Below, piece after piece: positions 29,282 to 36,294 of a stretch of 64,000 nt of DNA. Where the stretch lies: NCBI GenBank assembly GCA_013314715.1, contig JABUFC010000007.1:1-64000 (forward strand). The letters are read 5' to 3'. The stretch's first letter is position 1. Each line of letters starts with the position of its first letter. This DNA comes from Bacteroidales bacterium (GTDB lineage Bacteria > Bacteroidota > Bacteroidia > Bacteroidales > GWA2-32-17). The notes below the pieces were generated by a model. The model was not told the origin of the DNA. It saw only the letters and a program-made list of their open reading frames with translations, and did no database searches. A program made the translations under genes and the position numbers.

Positions 29282-30194
29282 CGAAAGCACGAGTAAAATA
29301 CATCTTTGATGTAGCAAAAACAGGTGCTATATTGTCATGAATATTTTCTGAAATTTGTCGTCGTTCTTTTTCTTCAGTTTCAGCAACTATATTTAACAAC
29401 TGTTTTTGTAATTGCCTTAGTTCGGTAATATCTCTTAAACTAATGACAGCACATTTTATTCCATCTATTTCTACTAATTTGGCATTTACCTGACAAATTG
29501 CCTGTTTATTTTTGGGGCGATTGATAAGTGTTATTTCATGATTTAATAAAACTTTTTCTTCTATAAGCTTTTTTACTCCTTCCTTCCATTGTTTTCGGTT
29601 ATTTAAAATATAATATACCGGCTGATTGATAAGCATTTCGGAAGGAATATCTAAAACGTTTTCGATAGAAGGGCTAATTTCTTTTATATGAAAGCGATTA
29701 TCGAGTACAAAATAAACATCTTGTATGTTTTCAAAAATCATGCGGTAACGTTTTTCGTTATTCGCAATAACTTTTTGTTGTTCTTGTAATTTGTATTTAT
29801 AAGTAATCGTTTTAAGTGTTCGGACAATTGAACTTTCAATTTTATTTATAAAACCCAAATCTTTAATAACATAATCTTCCGCTCCTAAACGAAGAAATTC
29901 GCTGGCAATTTCTTCGTTACCGGCTCCAGTTATGGCAATAAATGGATGTTGAACACCTAATGTTCTAAGTTTCTCAATTAAAACATCGCCTGTAATGTCG
30001 TTTAGCTCATAATCGACAATCATGAGCAATGGTGTATTGTGGGTTTCAAAATATTCAATAGCTTCGCTACCCGAAAGGGCATGTATCAGCGATATACCTA
30101 ATAACTCGAGACGATATTTTAAAAGCGTACCTAAAGCATGGTCGTCTTCAATTAAGAGAACGGTTTTAATATAAAAGTCATCTGTTTTATTCAT
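29217..30194 (-). CDS. Hybrid response-regulator/PAS/HisKA_3 kinase, N-terminal part (frameshifted)
   Basis: Receiver domain at residues 1-125 with acidic ED near 16, phosphoacceptor D61 (MIVDYELND), and a conserved Lys in YVIKD. A PAS domain follows (NEKRYRMIFENIQDVYFVLDNRF), then the HisKA_3 dimerisation helix with H286 in RRQISENIHDNIAP. The reading frame then changes to SKKSRRTEKSLQRSHANAR and stops, where a kinase should continue into its ATPase domain. The ATPase domain lies in the overlapping ORF to the left. It is a NarL/DegS-like sensor with its receiver at the N-terminus; no partner DNA-binding regulator is next to it. Confidence 0.8.
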   Translation of the reverse strand: MNKTDDFYIKTVLLIEDDHALGTLLKYRLELLGISLIHALSGSEAIEYFETHNTPLLMIVDYELNDITGDVLIEKLRTLGVQHPFIAITGAGNEEIASEFLRLGAEDYVIKDLGFINKIESSIVRTLKTITYKYKLQEQQKVIANNEKRYRMIFENIQDVYFVLDNRFHIKEISPSIENVLDIPSEMLINQPVYYILNNRKQWKEGVKKLIEEKVLLNHEITLINRPKNKQAICQVNAKLVEIDGIKCAVISLRDITELRQLQKQLLNIVAETEEKERRQISENIHDNIAPVFATSKMYFTRAFDESKKSRRTEKSLQRSHANAR

Positions 30195-30249
30195 TTCTAA
30201 AAAAACTGTGCATATTTACGCAAAAAACAACAAATGGTTTCGACATTTT

Positions 30250-31473
30250 TTATAAGTAATCGGCTTGCTGTCCTTTAACAAAAGGTGCAATAGCTCTATT
30301 ATAAACGCCTTGCACGTATGCAATGGTCATTCCATAGTTAGTTACTGGTATGCCCGCATCGATAGCAGGTTTTAACCTATTAAAAAGTTGCTTTCGTGTA
30401 ATCATGCAACCGCCACATTGTATTACCAATGCATAATCGGTAATAGGACGTTGGAGTGAGCTTAAACCGGCAACGACATCGAAGTGCAAATTTTTTCCTG
30501 TAAACTGGCTAATCCAACGAGGAATTTTTACTCGCCCGATATCGTCGCACGATACATGATGCGTGCATGATTCTAATAACAAAATACGATCTCCGTCTTT
30601 TAGCTCACTAATTTTAGGAGTGCCTTTTAAATATTCCTGAAAATGACCTTTATAATGAGCCAATAAAACACTAAAACCTGTTAAAGGAATATTTTCGGGA
30701 ATCATAGCTGCAGCCTTTAAAAACAATTGACTATCAGTAATTGCTAATGCTGGTTGAATCTGAGTATTTCGCAAAAAAGCATCGACTTCTCGTTCTTTAA
30801 GAATAATACAAATGGCATCGTTATCGAGCACATCGCGAATTACTTGTACTTGTGGCAAAATAAGGCGGCCTTCCGGTGCTTCTACGTCGATAGGAGTAAT
30901 TAGCAATACAATATCGCCTTGTTTTATTAAATCGCCCACTAAAGTAGGCGTAGAATATGCCGACTCAGGAATAGCTTGTTTAATAGCCGGTATAATGTAA
31001 TTAAGTCGTTGAGGTTCATGAACACTAAATAAAATAATCGATTGTTTAATATATGCTTCAACTTCGTTAATAAAATCTTTTGATGGAGGATAAATATCAA
31101 TTTTACTGTATATAACAAGGTAAGGTATATCGTACTTTTGAAATTCGTGAATTAAATTTTTCTCAAAATCGTCGAATGTATTTTGAGTAATAATAAGAAT
31201 AGCCAAATCGATAATAGAAAGTGTTTCGAGTGTTTTTTTTATTCGCTTTTGACCAATTTCTCCTTCGTCATCTAATCCAGCAGTATCTATTAAAACAACA
31301 GGTCCGAAGCCTGTAATTTCATACGATTTTTTAACAGGGTCGGTCGTTGTTCCTGCAACATCAGAAACAATAGCAATGTCTTGTCCTGTTATACTATTAA
31401 TAAAACTACTTTTTCCGTAGTTTCTCCTGCCATATATACCAATATGCGGTTTTTGTTCTTTACCTTTTTGCAT
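30250..31473 (-). CDS. hydF: [FeFe]-hydrogenase maturation GTPase HydF
   Basis: Scaffold that assembles the 2Fe subcluster and passes it to HydA. The 407-residue protein has an N-terminal GTPase domain (P-loop GRRNYGKSS at ~15-23, VAGTTTDP, DTAG) and a C-terminal FeS domain with C303-x-H305 and C353-x-x-C356. The residue before C353 is Gln, where many homologues have His. It ends a tight operon after a methyltransferase, a glycosyltransferase and a lipoprotein. hydE, hydG and the hydrogenase itself are not in the window. Confidence 0.93.
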   Translation of the reverse strand: MQKGKEQKPHIGIYGRRNYGKSSFINSITGQDIAIVSDVAGTTTDPVKKSYEITGFGPVVLIDTAGLDDEGEIGQKRIKKTLETLSIIDLAILIITQNTFDDFEKNLIHEFQKYDIPYLVIYSKIDIYPPSKDFINEVEAYIKQSIILFSVHEPQRLNYIIPAIKQAIPESAYSTPTLVGDLIKQGDIVLLITPIDVEAPEGRLILPQVQVIRDVLDNDAICIILKEREVDAFLRNTQIQPALAITDSQLFLKAAAMIPENIPLTGFSVLLAHYKGHFQEYLKGTPKISELKDGDRILLLESCTHHVSCDDIGRVKIPRWISQFTGKNLHFDVVAGLSSLQRPITDYALVIQCGGCMITRKQLFNRLKPAIDAGIPVTNYGMTIAYVQGVYNRAIAPFVKGQQADYL

Positions 31474-31476
31474 ATT

Positions 31477-32436
31477 TTATTTTTTTTTAAAAACAAATAA
31501 AACGGTTCCTGATTTTTTTTGCCATGCTTCAAACATATCTACCAGAAAATAATATGGCATAGCAATAAAAAAATAAAAACGCTGATACCATAATATCTTT
31601 TTTGATACATCACTCAAATAATCTTTATTGCCCTTAAACGATTCGAACAATATTTCGCGCTTAGGTGCTTTTTTATTCATTTGACTTTGAACATAACCAA
31701 AAGGATTTTGTTCTGGCGAAAAATAACAAATATTGTATAATTCGAAGCCATATTGCTGCATAAATGCTACAAAATCGTCAGGTTGAATAAAATTCAAATG
31801 ACGTGGTGGATCTAAATGTAACCAATAACCTTTATATTTTTGAGCTTGATGCGATGCGATATTAGGAAATGATACGATAAAAACACCTTGGCTCCTAAGC
31901 CAACTCTGAACCTTTTCTATAATTTGTATAGGGTTTTTAGTATGCTCTAAAACATGAAACATTGTAATAGCATCAAAACTGTCATGATCATACATTGCAT
32001 CTTCAATTTTACCAATATGAATATGAAGATGTTCGTATTTTTTAGCTCTATCGGCACTATTACCAGGGAGTTCAATACCATATAATTGCTTAAATCCTAA
32101 ACCATGCAAATAATTTAAAAAACGACCATTTCCACAACCGATGTCTAATATTTTACTCTGTTTTTTATGGTTTAGTATTTTTTTTAACATTCGAGCTCTA
32201 CTGCTTCGAAAATAATCGAGAACTTTTTCAACAAAGGGGAAATTAAATTTGTTTTTGCCGGCGCCATAATAATCGGTAGCATATGCTCTTGCCAGTTGCT
32301 CATCGGTAGGAAAAGGATGTAAAAAATAAAAACGACACGATTGGCAACGATACAAATCCCATTTATTTTGATAAATATCTATTGTATGCCATTGATATTG
32401 ATTTTTAGAAGAATGACAAAAGGGACAAGTTACCAT
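31477..32436 (-). CDS. Class I SAM-dependent methyltransferase with N-terminal zinc-ribbon-like cysteines
   Basis: The 319-residue protein begins with CPFCHSSKNQYQW and CQSCRFYFLHPFP, two CxxC pairs. The methyltransferase fold follows: ILDIGCGNGRFLNYL (motif I, near residue 95), ITMFHVLEHTKNP and PPRHLNFIQPDDF. A C-terminal hydrophobic stretch (FYFFIAMPYYFLVDMF) may touch the membrane. This type commonly sits in surface polysaccharide loci. It overlaps the GT2 gene by one base and precedes hydF by three. The substrate is unknown. Confidence 0.88.
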   Translation of the reverse strand: MVTCPFCHSSKNQYQWHTIDIYQNKWDLYRCQSCRFYFLHPFPTDEQLARAYATDYYGAGKNKFNFPFVEKVLDYFRSSRARMLKKILNHKKQSKILDIGCGNGRFLNYLHGLGFKQLYGIELPGNSADRAKKYEHLHIHIGKIEDAMYDHDSFDAITMFHVLEHTKNPIQIIEKVQSWLRSQGVFIVSFPNIASHQAQKYKGYWLHLDPPRHLNFIQPDDFVAFMQQYGFELYNICYFSPEQNPFGYVQSQMNKKAPKREILFESFKGNKDYLSDVSKKILWYQRFYFFIAMPYYFLVDMFEAWQKKSGTVLFVFKKK

Positions 32437-33197
32437 TATGAATTTTGTTTTTCAATTTTTTCAAAAATGGCATAATGCCTCCAACCCCATTTTTGCATTC
32501 GATATTGCAGTGAGGTTTTAATAACTCCCAGTCCATATTTTACACTACGAGAAAAATTTATAGACGATGCATCTTCGAAATATTTGGTTGGGCAAGAAAT
32601 CTCTGCAATAGAAAAACCAGCATAAAAAATCTGAGCCAACATTTGATTATCGAACACAAAATCGTTTGAGTTGGCATTATAGTTAATGGTTTGTAAAACT
32701 TTTCGATTAAAAGCTCTATAACCTGTATGATATTCAGAAAGCTTTTGTGCAATAACAAAGTTCTGAAATAATGTTAACAATCTATTAAAAAAGTACTTAT
32801 ATTTTGGCATTCCTCCTTTTAAAGCTCCTTTACCCAAAATTCTAGACCCTAAAACAACATCGTATAAACCCTGAGCTAATATATATGCCATAGATGGTAT
32901 TAGCTTTGGAGTATATTGATAATCGGGGTGAAGCATAACAATTATATCTGCCTCAAGCTCCAATGCTTTTTGATAACAAGTTTTTTGATTTCCGCCGTAT
33001 CCAAGATTTTTTTGATGCCGAATAATATGTTTAATACCAAGGCTTTGTGCTACATGTATAGTATTATCGCTACTGGCATCGTCAACAACAATCACGTCGT
33101 CAACAATATCAAAAGGAATTTCGGCATAGGTAGCTCGCAATGTTTTTTCGGCATTATATGCCGGCATAACAACAACTACCTTTTTGCCAGCAAGCAT
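32436..33197 (-). CDS. Family 2 glycosyltransferase (dolichol-phosphate-mannose-synthase-like)
   Basis: Probably adds a sugar from a nucleotide donor to a lipid carrier or glycan. The 253-residue GT-A protein has VVVVMPAYNAEKTL, DDVIVVDDASSDNT and ADIIVMLHPDYQY, where HPD replaces the common DxD-like aspartates (DAD). No C-terminal transmembrane helix is seen, so it would be a cytoplasmic or peripheral enzyme. It starts three bases after the upstream lipoprotein gene. Confidence 0.88.
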   Translation of the reverse strand: MLAGKKVVVVMPAYNAEKTLRATYAEIPFDIVDDVIVVDDASSDNTIHVAQSLGIKHIIRHQKNLGYGGNQKTCYQKALELEADIIVMLHPDYQYTPKLIPSMAYILAQGLYDVVLGSRILGKGALKGGMPKYKYFFNRLLTLFQNFVIAQKLSEYHTGYRAFNRKVLQTINYNANSNDFVFDNQMLAQIFYAGFSIAEISCPTKYFEDASSINFSRSVKYGLGVIKTSLQYRMQKWGWRHYAIFEKIEKQNS

Positions 33198-33200
33198 AAA

Positions 33201-33719
33201 TTATTCGAATTTTACCATAAGATGATCGAATAATGCTACTTCATGCGAAGGCGACCAAACATAAACAAGAATTTCCGATGACGGATTTACTTCTTTAGGT
33301 AAATCTACACTAAAACTAACATTACTCCAAATAGATGTTTCTTTTATCTGTTGGTCAAAAGCTTGCGATTGCCAAAAAACATTTTGTCCATTATTTTTTA
33401 TATCAATAACTAATTGTACTTTAGAAGGAATTTGATACAAATAACCCTCGCACGAAACCGTCATTTTTTTAGCATTTTTCACTTTAATATCTTTATATAA
33501 TGCTTTAAAACCATAACTAAATTCGTGGGTTGTATCAACAAAGAACACATAAGGATGCTTATCCATTTTTGCTTCTTTCGTAAAATCTTTGTTAATCCAA
33601 GGCAATAAGTCAATAGCATCTGCAATATATGCATTTTTTTCGTTCGAATTTGAATCGGAATTACAAGAATAAAACCAGAATAGAATTCCTGCTAAGGTTA
33701 AAAAAATAAATTTGTTCAT
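33201..33719 (-). CDS. Lipoprotein of unknown function
   Basis: The 172-residue product has the signal peptide FIFLTLAGILFWF and a lipobox cysteine in YSCNSDSNSNEK. The mature part is beta-sandwich-like (AKKMTVSCEGYLYQIPSKVQLVIDIKNNGQNVFWQSQAF), resembling a carbohydrate-binding-type or jelly-roll domain; no enzyme motif is visible. It is the first gene of the operon running to hydF. A TATATTTG box lies 17 bases before the ATG. Confidence 0.8.
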   Translation of the reverse strand: MNKFIFLTLAGILFWFYSCNSDSNSNEKNAYIADAIDLLPWINKDFTKEAKMDKHPYVFFVDTTHEFSYGFKALYKDIKVKNAKKMTVSCEGYLYQIPSKVQLVIDIKNNGQNVFWQSQAFDQQIKETSIWSNVSFSVDLPKEVNPSSEILVYVWSPSHEVALFDHLMVKFE

Positions 33720-33810
33720 ATTTTCTATTTTTTTTGCAAATATATATTAAGTTTTTGTATTATTAAATTCATTTTTACTTGCTTCTACAATAATGATGTT
33801 TATTTATGTA

Positions 33811-34143
33811 TGAGACCTTTGCAAAACTCTTTTTGGTCATTGCGAATGAAGGGTTGGCATGGTGTTTTGGTCCCGAGAAATCGGGAGAAGCAATCTTCCC
33901 GATGCTCGTTAAAAATGTGTTGTGTGTGGGGTGGAGATTGCTTCTTCTTCTCTTTTTTAAGAGAAGAATTGCAATGACGGTAAGGGGATGCGTTCGCTTG
34001 CCATGATGTGAGAGTTATATATTGCTTTTTTTTCATTTAGATTGTTCTAATGTAATAGATAAAAAGCAATACAAATAATTAAAATAAGTTTGAAATTTTT
34101 ATCACAATAAACGAGTACGTTTTTTAGTTTTGCAAAGGGCTCA
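33811..34143. repeat. Terminal-inverted-repeat element, copy 2 (333 bp, non-coding)
   Basis: TGAGACCTTTGCAAAACT at 33811 and its inverted copy TGAGCCCTTTGCAAAACT ending at 34143 match at 17 of 18 bases. Inside lies a second pair of facing sequences: TCATTGCGAAT near 33838 and ATTGCAATGAC near 33970, and a CCGA-GAAA-TCGG hairpin near 33875. The stretch from 33838 to ~33890 is closely related to copy 1 at the left edge. Open frames on both strands here are symmetric by-products of the repeat and show no homology. The whole non-coding gap is 33720-34275. Confidence 0.7.
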
Positions 34144-34194
34144 AATTATCTAATTATTCAATTAGTTTGTAACTTATGTTTATAAAAAAATAGA

Positions 34195-34219
34195 TTAAGG
34201 TGGCATATTGCCACCTTAA
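34195..34219 (-). terminator. Terminator downstream of the tetR gene
   Basis: A perfect 11-bp stem TTAAGGTGGCA and its complement, with a three-base loop. In the minus direction TCTATTTTTTT follows. Confidence 0.75.
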
Positions 34220-34275
34220 CCAAACCAAATCGAAAAACCATGAAAAAACAGCTACTACTTTTGGGGTAAATAGCT

Positions 34276-34860
34276 TTATCGTTTAATTAGACCATAACAG
34301 ATTATATGTATTAAATGGTCGATGTACATAGACATATTATTTACTTTGTTTTCAACAAATAGTGGTATTTCAAGCCCTTTAAGAGCCGTCACTAATGTAA
34401 TAGTGGCCATTTCAATATCTTTAACTTCAAAATATCCTTTTCTAATGCCTTCATCTAAAATATCTTTTACAAGGGCTATTTCTTTAGCATCTACTTCAGT
34501 GCGAATTTTATTTATAAACGGTAAATGGTCTAAAACTTCATTTTTCATTGCATCGTAAAAGTTTGATAAATTGAGCATTGTACGCATACGAGCATAAAAG
34601 TATGATTTTAATTTTTCTTCGGGAGTGTTTTTATCAGAAATAGCGTTAAAAAGTGCTTTTTCTAATTCAGTTGCTTCACATTCTACAACTGCTTTAAAAA
34701 CATCTTCCTTGTTTTTAAAATAATAGTATATGGCGGTCTTGCCTTTACCGGCAGCCATTCCTATTTCGTCCATAGTTGTTTTTTTATACCCAAAACGACC
34801 AAAAACAACTGCTGCTGCATTGATGATTTGTTCTCGCACTAAATCTTTATCTTCTATCAT
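34276..34860 (-). CDS. TetR/AcrR family transcriptional regulator
   Basis: The 194-residue protein has the TetR helix-turn-helix at residues 9-55 (REQIINAAAVVFGRFGYKKTTMDEIGMAAGKGKTAIYYYFKNKEDVF), followed by an all-helical ligand-binding domain without recognised signature. Its own promoter lies at 34889-34919 and its transcript ends at the 34195 hairpin. The gene beside it encodes the secreted esterase, in the same direction and upstream; regulation of that gene is possible but nothing in the sequence (for example a shared palindrome) shows it. Confidence 0.92.
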   Translation of the reverse strand: MIEDKDLVREQIINAAAVVFGRFGYKKTTMDEIGMAAGKGKTAIYYYFKNKEDVFKAVVECEATELEKALFNAISDKNTPEEKLKSYFYARMRTMLNLSNFYDAMKNEVLDHLPFINKIRTEVDAKEIALVKDILDEGIRKGYFEVKDIEMATITLVTALKGLEIPLFVENKVNNMSMYIDHLIHIICYGLIKR

Positions 34861-34888
34861 AAAAATTGAATAATTAATATTTTGGGTA

Positions 34889-34919
34889 TAAAATTAAGTT
34901 GTTTTTTTTTAAATTCAAA
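34889..34919 (-). promoter_or_regulatory. Promoter of the tetR-family gene
   Basis: On the minus strand TTTG (34916-34919), 19 bases, then TAATTTTA (34889-34896), one base off TAnnTTTG. It starts right at the end of the esterase gene. Confidence 0.65.
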
Positions 34920-34920
34920 A

Positions 34921-36069
34921 TTATTTTTTTACAATTTTAAAATTTATATCTCCTGTTAGGTTTCTCAAATTTAGAAAATACATGCCATTGTGTATGTTTT
35001 CTGGAAATTTAATTGTGGTATGTTCATGATTTATTTTTTTATTTAAAATTATTCTACCGGTAATATCGGTCAATGTTAGTTCAATAATTTCTTTATTGTT
35101 GGGAATAAGAATATTAATCTCATCTGATGTTGGATTTGGGTAAACAAGTGTTTTCATTAGTTCTGTATCGTTAAAATTTGTATTGCATGTTCTTTGGTAA
35201 GTAATGTTAGAGTTGTTAGTTAAACGGCTCATAAATAAAGCACCATCCGAAGCGTTACCTTTAAGCATATAGTTAAGATATGGTTTAAGCAAATAGAGAA
35301 CTCTTGATTGTTGTTCTTCTCGAGTAATGGTAGGTTGTGGACTTGTGGTACTTTCGCCAAAACTGCAATTAAAATTGTAGTTGCCAAAATAGCAATGACC
35401 ACCTCCTTTTATGGTAATTCTTGTTTTGCATGAGCTTGCACATGAATCGTACATGGGTATTTGGTGTGTAGCTGGAGGGGCAACTCCATCGTTTTCTCCT
35501 ATAAACATTAACAAGGGTACAGTTACGCTAGAAGCTGCTGTAATGCTTGAAGGATTGGTGGTAGCAGCAGCAAAATTTATAAGTGTGGTAAAATTTGTGT
35601 AGTTTTCGGCAGCTAGGAAGCTTGAACCGCCACCCATCGAATGTCCCATTATGGCACTTGTATTGGCAATGTGTTGGTAAAAGAAAGATGAAGCGGTTGT
35701 ATTTTCTGTTTTAAATTTTTCGTTTAAGAATCGTAAGTCTAAACCAAAATTGCTATGGCTTGGTGTTATACTTCCTTCGGTTCTGGGGAAGGCCATTATA
35801 TAACCCATTGGCACAATGCTATCCCACAACCATTGGTATGCGTCCCAACCCATTACAAAACCATGACCGAATATTAAAACTGGAAATTGTCCGTTAGCAA
35901 TAGCTACGTTATCGCCAGCTGTATTGGCTGGGTAATATATTTCAGTTTGAATACTCCGATTATTTCTTGCAGGATCTGTATAAGTAACTTGTTTATGTCC
36001 AACTAAATAAGTTTGTCCAAAAAATAAAAACGGCAATATTACTAAACTAATGAATATAAATTTTTTCAT
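34921..36069 (-). CDS. Secreted cutinase/PET-hydrolase-like esterase with a T9SS sorting domain
   Basis: An alpha/beta-hydrolase of 382 residues. The signal peptide ends near FGQT. The catalytic triad can be placed at S144 (GHSMGGGSS), D194 (FIGENDGVAPP) and H225 (KGGGHCYFG). GHSMGGG and the GENDxxAP segment resemble cutinase-like polyesterases, including PET hydrolases, in the dienelactone-hydrolase-related group. Residues ~305-382 form a type A T9SS sorting domain (VYPNPTSDEINI, LTDITGRII, NGMYFLNL, FKIVKK). It should therefore be exported to the cell surface or medium. A strong promoter lies upstream. The actual substrate (polyester, lipid, other ester) is unknown. Confidence 0.85.
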   Translation of the reverse strand: MKKFIFISLVILPFLFFGQTYLVGHKQVTYTDPARNNRSIQTEIYYPANTAGDNVAIANGQFPVLIFGHGFVMGWDAYQWLWDSIVPMGYIMAFPRTEGSITPSHSNFGLDLRFLNEKFKTENTTASSFFYQHIANTSAIMGHSMGGGSSFLAAENYTNFTTLINFAAATTNPSSITAASSVTVPLLMFIGENDGVAPPATHQIPMYDSCASSCKTRITIKGGGHCYFGNYNFNCSFGESTTSPQPTITREEQQSRVLYLLKPYLNYMLKGNASDGALFMSRLTNNSNITYQRTCNTNFNDTELMKTLVYPNPTSDEINILIPNNKEIIELTLTDITGRIILNKKINHEHTTIKFPENIHNGMYFLNLRNLTGDINFKIVKK

Positions 36070-36095
36070 AAATTTTAATATTTGATTATTGCGTT

Positions 36096-36127
36096 CAAAT
36101 ATAAAACATTTTTTTTAATTAAACAAA
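36096..36127 (-). promoter_or_regulatory. Promoter of the secreted esterase
   Basis: On the minus strand TTTG (36124-36127), 20 bases, then TATATTTG (36096-36103). It matches the Bacteroidota consensus and lies 26 bases before the ATG. Confidence 0.82.
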
Positions 36128-36294
36128 TGAATATTTCATTTTTTGAATAAAAAAATTATTTTTTAAAACTTGAATTTTATCTTATATAATGAAGCTTAAA
36201 TTAAAAATGTAATTAACTTTTCAACGTAATATTGTTAAAAAAATACAGTTGACTAAATAAACAAAGCCATTTTAATTATTGTATTTTTGAAGAT

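Noticed and set aside
33800-34036. Overlapping open frames on both strands in the 33.8-34.0 kb gap
   Set aside because: They lie inside the inverted-repeat element, mirror each other because of its symmetry and show no protein-like pattern.
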